From NCBI GenBank assembly GCA_021296235.1, contig JAGWAS010000005.1, positions 1 to 64,000 on the forward strand: a stretch of DNA of 64,000 bases, in the 5' to 3' direction. Source of the stretch: Paracoccaceae bacterium (lineage in GTDB: Bacteria > Pseudomonadota > Alphaproteobacteria > Rhodobacterales > Rhodobacteraceae). The notes beneath the pieces are model-generated. The model was not told the origin of the DNA and did no database searches. It saw only the letters and a list, made by a program, of their open reading frames with translations. A program made the translations under genes and the position numbers. The first letter of the stretch is position 1; each line of letters opens with the position of its first letter. Of the stretch, positions 10,290 to 19,265 are shown piece after piece.

Positions 10290-11719
10290 ACAGGTGCCGT
10301 TGCCGCGAGCGGCCAGAGGTTGACGAGTTCACCCTTTGCAACGCCTTCATTGGACCAACTGGCGCAGTGCAGCTGAATTCTTAGTCGCAATTGGCCAGAC
10401 GCACTCGGGCCCAATCTTCCCTGAGCATGAATGATAGGACTCAATGATGTGCGATGTGCATGACTTTGGGAATGTGCCGTGGAGGTTCAAATGAACTCGC
10501 CGCTTCATTATGCCTGCTTCTGCCGGCTGTCTGTGGTTGTCAGCTGATCTGCGGGCCGGTTCCGTTGAATTTGACGCCTCCTCGCGACCGCATCATGGGA
10601 TTTGCGTCGTCCCGACTGCGGCACCAAAATCTGCTGGTCCGGTTTCCCCCGCGTGGTTCGTCATCCGTCGCAGGAAATCCGTTCGTCGCTCTCGTGTTGC
10701 AATGCAAGTTACGTCACCGTGATTTGCAGAAACTCGTCCTTGCGCACCGAACTCTCCGTGCAGGATTGGGACCGGCAGGCGACGGCAGATGAATGGCCTT
10801 CTGAGTTGTACTGGTTGCACCGGCGTCGCATTGATGTGCGGGCCGTGCAATCAAGGAAGATCAATATTGCAAGTGTGCCGGTCAAGAGGGGGCGACTCCA
10901 CAAACCCCGGCAACCAGAAAGAGCCCAACCCGAGAATTGGGAAGATCGAATTGCCAAGTCAGATCCGCTGCCTGCAGTTTGACGGCATCCCCTTTTCAAT
11001 GTGTTTCGACAAATCGGCGCACGCGTTTTTGCTTGGTTCGCAGGTGAACTTGGTCAACAATGATGATCGTGTTTTCGTCTTCATTGATTGTTCTTGCGGA
11101 AAACTGGCTCCTTTTTCCGATTGCCAAATTTGACAGTGTCCGATCGTCAGCCTGGCCATGGGTTCCTTTCGGCAGATTGGCGTGCGCCAAAAGATCTTTG
11201 TGTGCATGATTCGCGAAAACAATTTTGACTGTTCTGTTCACACTCACAGTTGTCGCGGAGATGAACCGGCTGTTGTCATTTCAATGGGCAAGTTTCAAAC
11301 GCAGATTGCCGTCGTCATGGATGATATCCTGAATCGGCATGGCTTCTTCGGATTCAACTGATCCAATCGTTGCAATCAAGCTCAAGGCGGCAAGGCCGTT
11401 GCGCAGCGAGAACTGCATTCTTGCTTTCCCTGGAATTGAACATGCCATTGATTGCATCAATGACATCAAGCTTGACTGGTGACCATCAAGAACAATGCTG
11501 CTTCCGGTCCATGGTTGGCACCGCCAATTCCTGAACTCCGGCCAATTCTGAATCGCTGCTCTGAACGATTGCCGCGGCGGCAACAACATTCATTCTCACG
11601 GGCTGCACAGTTGGCACCGCCGGCATTCGAATGCATCCCGCTGCGCATTGGCCTCACCAGTTTTCAATTCAATGTGTTCGCTAAACGCGCGACGCAAGCA
11701 CGCCCGGCAGTCCGCAACA
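10290..11719 (+). other. Long gap without a recognisable gene
   Basis: About 1.4 kb between the M48 protease and the aroA stop. Frames on both strands are broken into pieces of up to about 115 codons, none with a family signature I know, and no tRNA-like cloverleaf is evident. The most protein-like reading is on the minus strand (next entry). Given the decayed genes elsewhere in this window, degraded coding sequence is the likeliest content, but this is inference. Confidence 0.5.
10996..11418 (-). pseudogene. Possible decayed exported protein, unrecognised
   Basis: On the minus strand an ATG at 11418, preceded by GGGAAAG, opens a signal-peptide-like N-terminus (MQFSLRNGLAALSLIATIGS) and reads 45 residues to a stop at 11281. 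The same frame is then open again for roughly 80 residues to a stop at 10996. One interrupted frame with an export signal suggests a broken periplasmic protein. No family match is recognised, and an opposite-strand frame of similar length overlaps it, so support is weak. Confidence 0.3.
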
Positions 11720-13054
11720 TCAGCGGATATCGGCTCCGATTGATGCCATCAGTCGGGCGAACTGCGGAAAACTTGTGGCGATTGATTTGGTGTCGTCGAC
11801 CACAACCGGCAGTTCCGACGCAAGCCCCAAGCAAAGAAAACTCATCGCAATGCGGTGGTCGGCGGACGCCCGACATGTCGCACCGCCCTTGACTCCATTC
11901 GGTCCGTTTCCGAAGACGATGAGCTTGTCCTCATCCTCCTCAACCTGAACGCCACAAGCCTCAAGGCCCCGTGCCACCGCGTGCAGCCGGTCGGACTCCT
12001 TATACCTGAGTTCCTGCACGCCGTTCATCACCGTCTTGCCCTCAGCGAATGCGGCGGCGACGGCCAGTATCGGATATTCGTCAATCATCGCCGGCGCTCG
12101 CTCAGGAGGAACTTCAACACCGGCTAGGGTTGAGAACTCGGCGCCAATGTCGGCGACCTCTTCGCCGCATTCGGACCGTCTGTTTTCAAATCGAAGATTT
12201 GCTCCCATCTCCTGAAGGGTTGCAAACAATCCGATTCTGGTCGGATTCATGCATACTCCGCGCACCGTGATCTTTGATCCCGTCGTCAACAGCGCCGCGG
12301 TTGCCGGAAAGGCGGCGGATGAGGGATCTCCGGGGATGGTGAGGGTCTGCGGAATTAATTCGGCATGACCACCAACTGAAATTGCCCGGCCGCCCCCGCA
12401 TTCCTCGATCTCAACCGATGCACCAAATAATGCCAGCATGTTTTCGGTGTGGTCGCGGGTTTGCACCCGTTCCGTTACAACCGTCCGTCCTGGCGCGTTC
12501 AGGCCTGCCAGCAGAATGGCAGATTTGACCTGTGCGGATGGCACCTCAAGTTCAAGATGAACGGGCACCGGATCGTCGGCCCCGACAATGGTCGCAGGCA
12601 AGTACCGGTCCAATCGGGCAATGCAATTGGCGCCAAACTTGGAAATCGGCCCCAGTACCCGGCCCATGGGGCGATTTCGCAGGGACGAATCACCGGTGAA
12701 GACGGCGGTCACAGGTGAGGTCGCCATGGCACCCATCAGCAGTCGTACACCAGTGCCTGAATTGCCACAGTCGATGACATCTTCGGGAGGGGAAAATCCA
12801 CCGGTTCCGAAACCTTCAATGACCCAGCTTCCGTCTTCCGACCGATCGACATGTGCGCCGAACTGCCGCGCGGCCCCAATTGTTCCGAGCACGTCCTCGC
12901 CTTCCAGCAATCCACTGATCCTCGTAGCTCCGATCGTCAGTGATCCAAGAATCACCGCGCGGTGCGAAATCGACTTGTCGCCGGGCACCGCTATGTCGCC
13001 GATAAGGGCATTCCCCGGATGGGCGCTCAGGGGTGTGGGTTCAACTGCGGTCAT
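11720..13054 (-). CDS. aroA: 3-phosphoshikimate 1-carboxyvinyltransferase (EPSP synthase)
   Basis: A 444-residue shikimate-pathway enzyme that joins PEP to shikimate-3-phosphate. Recognisable blocks are [13 protein letters not shown] near the N-terminus, [19 protein letters not shown] and [17 protein letters not shown]. In related bacteria aroA usually lies directly upstream of cmk-rpsA-ihfB. Here those genes are about 33 kb away, and aroA is flanked by non-coding or decayed DNA on both sides, so it may be transcribed alone. Confidence 0.96.
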   Translation of the reverse strand: MTAVEPTPLSAHPGNALIGDIAVPGDKSISHRAVILGSLTIGATRISGLLEGEDVLGTIGAARQFGAHVDRSEDGSWVIEGFGTGGFSPPEDVIDCGNSGTGVRLLMGAMATSPVTAVFTGDSSLRNRPMGRVLGPISKFGANCIARLDRYLPATIVGADDPVPVHLELEVPSAQVKSAILLAGLNAPGRTVVTERVQTRDHTENMLALFGASVEIEECGGGRAISVGGHAELIPQTLTIPGDPSSAAFPATAALLTTGSKITVRGVCMNPTRIGLFATLQEMGANLRFENRRSECGEEVADIGAEFSTLAGVEVPPERAPAMIDEYPILAVAAAFAEGKTVMNGVQELRYKESDRLHAVARGLEACGVQVEEDEDKLIVFGNGPNGVKGGATCRASADHRIAMSFLCLGLASELPVVVDDTKSIATSFPQFARLMASIGADIR

Positions 13055-13311
13055 TTCGGTCCGTCATGCATGGGTTCAGTGGTTTCAATAGAGTACGCGG
13101 CCCGCATGTTGAAGCCCGGCGGGGGAGCACACCCCATGGGATGCAGAGGGTGGTGCACGTTTGCTTCATTTGCGGCTGCGGGCGTCTGCAGCGCCGTCAG
13201 CGCATCCTGCGGCGTCAGCCGAAATTTGTGGTCAACGATTGTCGTGTCGGGCGGTGGCGCCGCAACGCAAGTGCAACCTCCAACTGAGCCAATTCTGTGT
13301 CCGCCCGTTCC

Positions 13312-14129
13312 ATGGGGATGCGAGCCAATGGTCGCCATGCGCAATTCACGCTGCTGTTCGCGATTCTCCTATTCTGTGTCTTGTCATTCAACTGGACGGT
13401 GGCGACGATCCTTGAGGCCCAGACCATTGCGCTGCGGGAGCCTCCCGCCTGGATATTCGAGCCCCTGTTGGCCAACTGCACCAAGTTGCTGTTCAGGGAT
13501 GGGGTTGGGAAAATCTGGTCAAGTCGCCCGCAGTTGCGACTACTGCATCCGCACTATCGATCGCATTTGGTTGTTCTGCTGCCAATGCACTCGCCCGCCT
13601 TGAATTTCGTGGGAAGTGCGATCTCTGGTCCATCACAAATTGGATGTTTGATCCAATCGCATTGGCATTTCCCTTCTGCTTGATCACGCGGTGCTTGGGG
13701 GTGCTTGACACCCGTCTGGTGCTTGTCTAGACTTAACGTCCTTTTGAACTTCTCATTGTGACTTGGATTTGCACCAAATCAATTGGGTTCGGTACTTCGT
13801 TACCTTGATAAAGCAGCGATACTTTAGGGTGCATCGCATTGGCGGGTGTTCCGCCCAATTTGCCTGTCACCGGAAGTACCAGGTGTGGCGGTTGGTGGAA
13901 TATTATCCTTCGTCTTTATCGTGGAACGATCTAATGTATGCAATTGTGCTGACCCGAAATTCGACGAAAACCGCGCCTGCGATGGTGGTGAGTTTTTGTT
14001 GAAGGTTGCCATCATCATTGCGGAAAGATCATGGCAATGTCGACGCTGATTGTCATTCCAGCAGCGATTTTTTCGGTCATTGCATCGGATCAATTGGTTC
14101 GCGGTTTGGCCACTCGGGTGGTGCGGTAG
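13312..14129 (+). pseudogene. Decayed MalG-type sugar ABC transporter permease
   Basis: The gene is readable across shifting frames. 13312-13500 gives the N-terminal helix and PAWIFEPLLANCTKLLF. From 13503 another frame gives ANALARLEFRGKCDLW and RCLGVLDTRLVLV up to TAG 13728. From 13732 a third gives YLDKAAIL*GASHWRVF, the ruined EAA loop, then GVAVGGILSFVF. At about 13919 it shifts to SWNDLMYAIVLTRN, and by 14022 to GKIMAMSTLIVIPA ending LVRGLATRVVR. This order matches MalG-family permeases (PxWIFEP, AAYALAR, LGLLDTR, EAAxxDGAS, SWNDFLFALVLT, xRGLTxGAVKG). There are at least four frameshifts and three stops, including TGA 13759 at a likely Trp and TAG 13825 at the EAA-loop Asp. It is certainly non-functional and lies just before the SorC regulator. 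Confidence 0.85.
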
Positions 14130-14132
14130 GAA

Positions 14133-15095
14133 ATGGAGTCTGAATCCGACTTCCCTGCATTGGACACCAATGAGAGGTTTCTCGCTCAGGTCGCCTGGGC
14201 CTATTTCGTAGAGGACATGACCCAAGCGGAGGTTGCCCAAAAGCTTGGTGTTACCCGCCTGCGCGTCAACCGAGCGCTTGCTGAGGCGCGGAAAACTGGG
14301 CTTGTGCGCATCTGTTTCAACACAGCTTACGCGGCGTACGCCGAAGCTGAGACGGAGCTTGTCAAAAAATTCGGCCTTAAGGTAGCCTATGTCGCACCGG
14401 CGCCGAGCAATCCAGAGAAAACACAGAATGTCGTTGGTGCTGCACTCGGAAATCTGCTGTTGAATGTGCTTGCGGACAGCAAAGTCCGACTTTTCGGTAT
14501 GGCCTGGGGCAACACGCTGAATCTCGCGACCCGTAGCATGGCTCCACTGAATCGACCGGATCTTGAGATTGTGTCGGTCATGGGCGGTCTGGTGAGAGGT
14601 TCTGACCTGAACAGCTTTGAGATTACGGTGTGCCTTGCCGGTTTGGTCAATGCCCGGCACAGTTTTCTTACTGCGCCACTCTATGCCGGATCTCGCTCCA
14701 GCCGAGACACGATAATGCAGCTTGAAGTATTCGCCGAGATTCTGGGCAAGATTCGTTCCGTCGATGCGTTGGCCATGACTGCGGGTGATATTTCTGAACG
14801 TTCGATGCTGATGCGGGATGCATTGCCTTCGGACACTTCAATTGCGGACCTGCGTAGTGTTGGTGCCGTTGGCGACATTCTTGGAACGGTCATCGACGCA
14901 GAGGGAAACCCGGTGGAGCATCCGATCAACAATCGGGTGATCGGGATCGGTTTTTCCGATCTTGCCCGAATTTCGAACGTCATCCTCGCAGCCGGCGGGT
15001 CGCACAAGTTTCAGGTGACGAGGGCGATCCTTAATCTCGGCCTTGTGGATACGCTTGTTACTGACGACGAGATGGCGCGGCAGCTACTGGCCTGA
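14133..15095 (+). CDS. SorC/DeoR-type sugar-binding transcriptional regulator
   Basis: A 320-residue regulator with an N-terminal helix-turn-helix (about residues 18-55, TQAEVAQKLGVTRLRVNRAL) and a SorC-type sugar-phosphate-binding domain to the C-terminus (MGGLVRG, TAPLYAGS and GDI blocks). SorC proteins sense phosphorylated sugars and control adjacent sugar-uptake genes. It is intact, yet it lies between a dead MalG-type permease and a truncated FGGY kinase and upstream of an intact CUT2 importer, which it probably regulates. Confidence 0.9.
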   Translation: MESESDFPALDTNERFLAQVAWAYFVEDMTQAEVAQKLGVTRLRVNRALAEARKTGLVRICFNTAYAAYAEAETELVKKFGLKVAYVAPAPSNPEKTQNVVGAALGNLLLNVLADSKVRLFGMAWGNTLNLATRSMAPLNRPDLEIVSVMGGLVRGSDLNSFEITVCLAGLVNARHSFLTAPLYAGSRSSRDTIMQLEVFAEILGKIRSVDALAMTAGDISERSMLMRDALPSDTSIADLRSVGAVGDILGTVIDAEGNPVEHPINNRVIGIGFSDLARISNVILAAGGSHKFQVTRAILNLGLVDTLVTDDEMARQLLA

Positions 15096-15097
15096 CT

Positions 15098-15372
15098 ATG
15101 GCCTCGACAATCGGCATTGACATCGAATCCACGGGCATCAAGGCAGTTGCATTTCGGGATGGGAGAGTCGATGCAGTGGCCAGTTGCCCGATTGAGGTGT
15201 GCCGACCCAAATTGGGTGGAACCGGCGATATTCAAACATTTGGATGAAGGCAGTGTTCGACTGCCTTGACCGTCTTGTCGCCGAGGATGCGTTGGCCTGT
15301 GCCGGATCAATCGGTCTTGCGGGTCAGGTGCTCGAATTGGTTCTGCCGCCGGGTGGTTGCGCTCCTGGCTGA
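15098..15372 (+). pseudogene. FGGY-family carbohydrate kinase, truncated and frameshifted
   Basis: Starting two bases after the SorC stop, ATG 15098 reads MASTIGIDIESTGIKAVAFR, the N-terminal phosphate-binding loop of FGGY kinases (GIDxGTTSxKA), for 49 codons to a TGA at 15245. The next frame continues the family from 15241: WMKAVFDCLDRLVAED, then SIGLAGQVLELVLPP, corresponding to the IGIxGQMHxxVLLD block, and stops at 15370. The remaining roughly 400 residues of a kinase are absent. A sugar kinase here would have fitted the importer and SorC regulator, so the locus has probably lost its phosphorylation step. Confidence 0.75.
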
Positions 15373-15794
15373 TCCAGACATGGCCGAGTTGCTGTTGGAG
15401 TGAAGAAGGCGCTTCAGCAGTTTGCATTCCTCCTGAACCGGGAACGGTATCAGGCGGCATCTGCAGGGCATAAAACCGTGATCAAGCTCAGGCCATTGTC
15501 GCCCACTGCATCTTTTGACCATTTCGCAGAAGACTCCTGAGGCAACTTCCATTTGTCCCAACCCACACCACGTTCCGGACACCCCATTCAGGAACTTGAC
15601 CGAAGGAGTGGCGCGTTAGGATCAGGCAGATCCCGGTTGCCATCCGGCGCGGGTTCATCACAAGTTTTTCATGCATGTGCGAAAAAGAACTATTTGCGCT
15701 CGTAAGCCAGTTATTTTATCTCCCTAATCAGCAGGAAAGCCTGCGTTTCCAACGCTTGCAGAATGCGCAAGCAAAAGCATTTGGGAGGAATTAG
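15373..15794 (+). other. Gap upstream of the CUT2 importer, probable promoter region
   Basis: About 420 bases with no convincing reading frame. The left part may be further kinase debris. Close to the binding-protein gene, TTGCGC at 15694 and TATCTC at 15717 are spaced by 17 bases and could be a weak sigma70-type promoter. A strong ribosome site, GGGAGGAA, precedes ATG 15795. Confidence 0.35.
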
Positions 15795-16706
15795 ATGAGA
15801 ATTTTGATTTGGGCAGGCGCAATGCTTGCAGCGATGACCACCGGCGCTCTGGCCGAGCGCTATGTGATGATCACCCACACACAGGGCACCGATCCGTTTT
15901 GGCCGGTGGTTGAAAAGGCTGGGCGTGATGCGGCTGAAGACGTTGGTGCGGAATTCGAATACAACTTCGATCCGTCGGGCGACATGGCAGGCATGGCAAA
16001 GCTGATCGAGGCCGCCTCGGCGACCCAACCGGATGGAATAGTGGTCTCACTTCCCGATGCGGACGCGTTGGGAGGGGCAATCCGCTCCGCAGTGGACGCC
16101 GGTATCCCGGTTATTACGATGAATTCGGGTTTGGAGGCTTCGAAGGACGTTGGTGCACTGATGCATGTCGGCCAGCCCGAGCGCGATGCCGGTTTTGCCG
16201 CGGGTGGACGCGCAATGGCCGAGGGCGTAACGAAAGGCCTGTGCCTGAACCAGGAAGCCTTCAACACCGCGCTGGTTGATCGCTGCACCGGGTATTTCGA
16301 CGCCATGGGAGCCGAACTGAACCAGATTGATGTCTCCAACGATGTTGCTCAGATCAAAACCCGCACCGCCGCCGCATTGCAGGCGGATGCTTCGATTGAC
16401 GGTTTGCTCGCTGTGGGTCCGCATGTCTGTGCCGCAGCTGCCGCAGCTGTCGACGAGGTCGGTGCCGACGTGCATTTGGCCTGTTTTGACCTCAGCCCCG
16501 AAGTGATCAACCTGATCAAGGCGGGCATGGTGGCCTATACAATCGACCAACAGCAGTATTTGCAGGGGTACATGCCGATCGTGGTTCTGCACCTCTACAA
16601 CAACTACGCCGGAATGCTGCCGGGTGCGAATATTCCTTCGGGACCCGGCTTTGTGGATGCCTCGAACGCTGAAGGTGTCGCCGAGCAGGCGGGCGTGAAC
16701 CGTTGA
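15795..16706 (+). CDS. Sugar ABC transporter periplasmic binding protein (CUT2, ribose/fructose type)
   Basis: 303 residues with a cleavable signal peptide (cleavage near ALA-ERYV at about residue 22) and the type I periplasmic-binding fold (Peripla_BP_4). THTQGTDPFWPVVEKAG is the usual first strand of RbsB/FrcB-like proteins. It captures a monosaccharide or related polyol in the periplasm. It is followed after 78 bases, containing a strong hairpin, by its permease and then the ATPase, an order matching FrcBCA-type systems. Confidence 0.92.
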   Translation: MRILIWAGAMLAAMTTGALAERYVMITHTQGTDPFWPVVEKAGRDAAEDVGAEFEYNFDPSGDMAGMAKLIEAASATQPDGIVVSLPDADALGGAIRSAVDAGIPVITMNSGLEASKDVGALMHVGQPERDAGFAAGGRAMAEGVTKGLCLNQEAFNTALVDRCTGYFDAMGAELNQIDVSNDVAQIKTRTAAALQADASIDGLLAVGPHVCAAAAAAVDEVGADVHLACFDLSPEVINLIKAGMVAYTIDQQQYLQGYMPIVVLHLYNNYAGMLPGANIPSGPGFVDASNAEGVAEQAGVNR

Positions 16707-16727
16707 TCAGCGAATTCTGAATTATAG

Positions 16728-16755
16728 GGCGCAGCCGGGTTAACCCGGCTGCGCC
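16728..16755 (+). promoter_or_regulatory. Perfect 28-base inverted repeat between binding-protein and permease genes
   Basis: GGCGCAGCCGGGTT is followed at once by its exact reverse complement, giving a 12-14 bp GC-rich stem with a minimal loop. There is no T-run, so it is not a classical intrinsic terminator. Hairpins at this place in importer operons commonly protect the binding-protein mRNA 3' end and reduce expression of the downstream membrane genes. Confidence 0.75.
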
Positions 16756-16784
16756 AACCGAATTGTTCGTGCAGGGAGGAACGC

Positions 16785-17897
16785 ATGGCTGATCGAAGCG
16801 AGTCTGACCGGCTAAAGCAGGAAAGCTGGTATCAGAAGACAATTCGCCGCCCGGAAATCGGGTCATTCGTGGTGATGATCGTGGTCATCATCGCGCTGGC
16901 ACTTGCTTCTGACGGGCAGGCATTCAATGCACTTGGTCTCAAGAACAACATAGCGATTATCGCCCAATTCGGGATCATTGCGACCGGTGCGGCATTGCTG
17001 ATGATTGCCGGAGAATTCGACCTTTCTATCGGCTCCATGATCGGATTTGCCGGCATGTCCATGGCGATGATGATGAAATGGGGCCTTCCCTTTGGGTTGG
17101 GCGAGGCAACGCCATTCACGGCGTTCCTGATTACGCTCTGCATGACGCTCTTTCTTGGCTGGATGATCGGCAACATAGTCGTGCGCTCGGGCCTTTCGAG
17201 CTTCATTGTTACACTGGCGTTCCTGTTTGTCCTGCGCGGAACGACGGAGGTTGCCTTCCGCCTCATAAACAAGTCCACTCAGATCTCAGGCTTGCCTGAT
17301 TTCAAGGAAACCAGCTGGTTTGCGGAACTGATGGGAGGCGAGGTATTCGGATGGTTCTATGACCTCTGGTTTGAATTCGGCGGAAATCTCAACCGCAAGG
17401 GCGAGCAGTGGGTTTCCGGATTCGACGCCCGGTTCATGTGGTGGATTATCATTGCAGGGGCGGCCTATTTCATCCTGAGCCGAACGCAGTTGGGCAACTG
17501 GATCTATGCAACCGGCGATGACAAGGAGGCTGCGCGCGCCAATGGTGTTCCGGTAAACAAGGTGAAGATTGGCCTTTTCATGTTCACCGCCTTCTGCGCG
17601 ACGATGTTTGCCGCCTGTCAGGTCTTTGACACCAACACCTCTGATGCGGCCAAGGGCAATTTGAAGGAACTGGAAGCCATTGCCATTGCGGTCGTGGGCG
17701 GAACACTGATGACGGGCGGGTTCGGTTCGGTCATTGGGGTCGTATTCGGGGCAGTTACCGTGGGCCTCGTGGCCAACGCCGTTTTCTTTATCCCTTGGAT
17801 CGATGGATCTTGGTTCCGGGTCTTTGTCGGCACGGTGCTTCTGGCCGCCGTATTCGCCAACGAACGCATCCGGAAACGCATTACCGGAGGGATCTGA
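16785..17897 (+). CDS. Sugar ABC transporter permease (CUT2 / RbsC-like)
   Basis: A 370-residue inner-membrane protein of the BPD_transp_2 family with eight or more helices. Typical blocks are IAQFGIIATGAALLMIAGEFDLSIGS near residues 60-85, ATGDDKEAARANGVP and AIAVVGGTLMTGGFGSVIG. A segment rich in charged and aromatic residues (about 165-210) forms an extra periplasmic loop. It pairs with the ATPase that follows after 3 bases. Confidence 0.93.
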   Translation: MADRSESDRLKQESWYQKTIRRPEIGSFVVMIVVIIALALASDGQAFNALGLKNNIAIIAQFGIIATGAALLMIAGEFDLSIGSMIGFAGMSMAMMMKWGLPFGLGEATPFTAFLITLCMTLFLGWMIGNIVVRSGLSSFIVTLAFLFVLRGTTEVAFRLINKSTQISGLPDFKETSWFAELMGGEVFGWFYDLWFEFGGNLNRKGEQWVSGFDARFMWWIIIAGAAYFILSRTQLGNWIYATGDDKEAARANGVPVNKVKIGLFMFTAFCATMFAACQVFDTNTSDAAKGNLKELEAIAIAVVGGTLMTGGFGSVIGVVFGAVTVGLVANAVFFIPWIDGSWFRVFVGTVLLAAVFANERIRKRITGGI

Positions 17898-17900
17898 GCC

Positions 17901-18671
17901 ATGGCCAAATCCTATATGCAGGTCAAGGGACTGGTCAAAAGGTTCGGTCCGTTCACCGCCCTAAATGGCGTGGATCTGGAGGTATTTCCGGGTGAGGTGC
18001 ATGCACTGCTGGGCGACAACGGCGCGGGCAAATCAACGCTGATCAAGATTTTGGCAGGGGTTCATCAGCCTACGTCCGGCAGGATTTTCATTGAGGATGA
18101 TGAGGTGCAATTCCGGTCGCCGCGCGACGCCTCGGCGGCAGGAATCGGGACGGTCTACCAAGATTTGGCGCTCAACCAGCTTATGAGTGTTACCAGGAAT
18201 TTCTTCATGGGCCGTGAACTGAAGGGACGCTTGGGAGTTCTTCGCACCAAGGAGATGGACAAGATCGCCCATGATGAAATGCTCAAGATTGGCATCGACA
18301 TTTCGGATCCGCGACAGGCCGTGGGCACGATGTCCGGAGGCCAGAGGCAAACTCTTGCCATTGCACGGGCCATTTATTTCGGCGCAAAGGTATTGATCCT
18401 GGACGAACCCACCTCGGCACTTGGTCAAAGGCAGCAGATGGAAGTGCTTAAGACCATGATGCGGGTGCGGGCCCGCGGCGACATCGCCATCATCTTCATC
18501 ACGCACAACGAGATTCACTCAAACTTGGTCGCGGACCGCTTTACCTTCCTGGCGCTGGGCCAGGTGATTGGCGCAGGCACAAAGACAGAGTTGGCTGGCG
18601 AGGACATCCGACGCCTGATGGCCGGCGGTGCCGAGATGAAGGATCTGGCCCACGAACTGGCAGCAATCTGA
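17901..18671 (+). CDS. Sugar ABC transporter ATP-binding protein (single-domain, FrcA-like)
   Basis: 256 residues with one nucleotide-binding domain: Walker A GDNGAGKSTLIK, signature MSGGQRQTLAIARAI, Walker B VLILDEPTSALG and the switch histidine in IFITHNE. RbsA-type partners usually have two fused domains; the single-domain form here resembles FrcA. It completes the CUT2 importer. Confidence 0.93.
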   Translation: MAKSYMQVKGLVKRFGPFTALNGVDLEVFPGEVHALLGDNGAGKSTLIKILAGVHQPTSGRIFIEDDEVQFRSPRDASAAGIGTVYQDLALNQLMSVTRNFFMGRELKGRLGVLRTKEMDKIAHDEMLKIGIDISDPRQAVGTMSGGQRQTLAIARAIYFGAKVLILDEPTSALGQRQQMEVLKTMMRVRARGDIAIIFITHNEIHSNLVADRFTFLALGQVIGAGTKTELAGEDIRRLMAGGAEMKDLAHELAAI

Positions 18672-19265
18672 GTCCAACAAGTGAGTGGACGCGTTTGGGG
18701 TCCACCAATGTTCACATCGAGACAGCTTTACATGGCCCAAAAGATGGCCATGTACTCGGGCCCAACCTGTCCACTGAAAAGGAAGTGCACAGTTGGTTCA
18801 ATCAATGGCTGATCGCATAAATCACGATTATTGCGATTTGTACCCGGTACTAACGATCGGTTTCCGAATTGTTGCCCTGCAATGAAGCTCACGACTTTGT
18901 TCATGCGGCCGGACAAGTGTCGGCGGCCTCGGAGCATGCAGCCGTGCCCGATGTGGACCGGCGGGAAATGACGACGGAGCTTAGCATCTGTGGTGTTGGC
19001 ATGTCCGGTTACCGGAACTGATTGGCTCATGCTGAACAGGCGGACCTGCATTGATTTCAGGTGGCCGTGGATTGGCTCGGAAGAATGACAGAGGTAAATT
19101 GGCCCGGCCCAGTGCCTTCCAAATGCTTAGCGATGGTGCATAACGGCGGATTTTGATGCGCCGAGGTTGGATTTTCAATAATGTTGATTTGCGATTCGGG
19201 ATCAGGCACGTCAAGGTGGGTGCGACCAAACCCGCATTGCAGAAAGCCATGACCGGAACAACACC
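18672..19265 (+). other. Gap without a recognisable gene
   Basis: About 590 bases between the CUT2 ATPase and the Rieske oxygenase. Only short broken frames are present, and I could not assign any of them to a family. It probably contains the promoter of the Rieske gene and perhaps degraded sequence. Confidence 0.4.

Noticed and set aside
13705-13733. TTGACA, 17 bases, TAGACT: a near-consensus sigma70 promoter, with three copies of GGTGCTTG around it
   Set aside because: The whole stretch is coding sequence of the decayed MalG-type permease (LGVLDTRLVLV), which explains both the promoter-like and the repeated words.
14031-14129. Short hydrophobic peptide (32 codons) just before the SorC gene, like a leader peptide
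   Set aside because: It aligns with the C-terminal helix and xRGLTxGAVKG end of MalG-type permeases and is part of the pseudogene.
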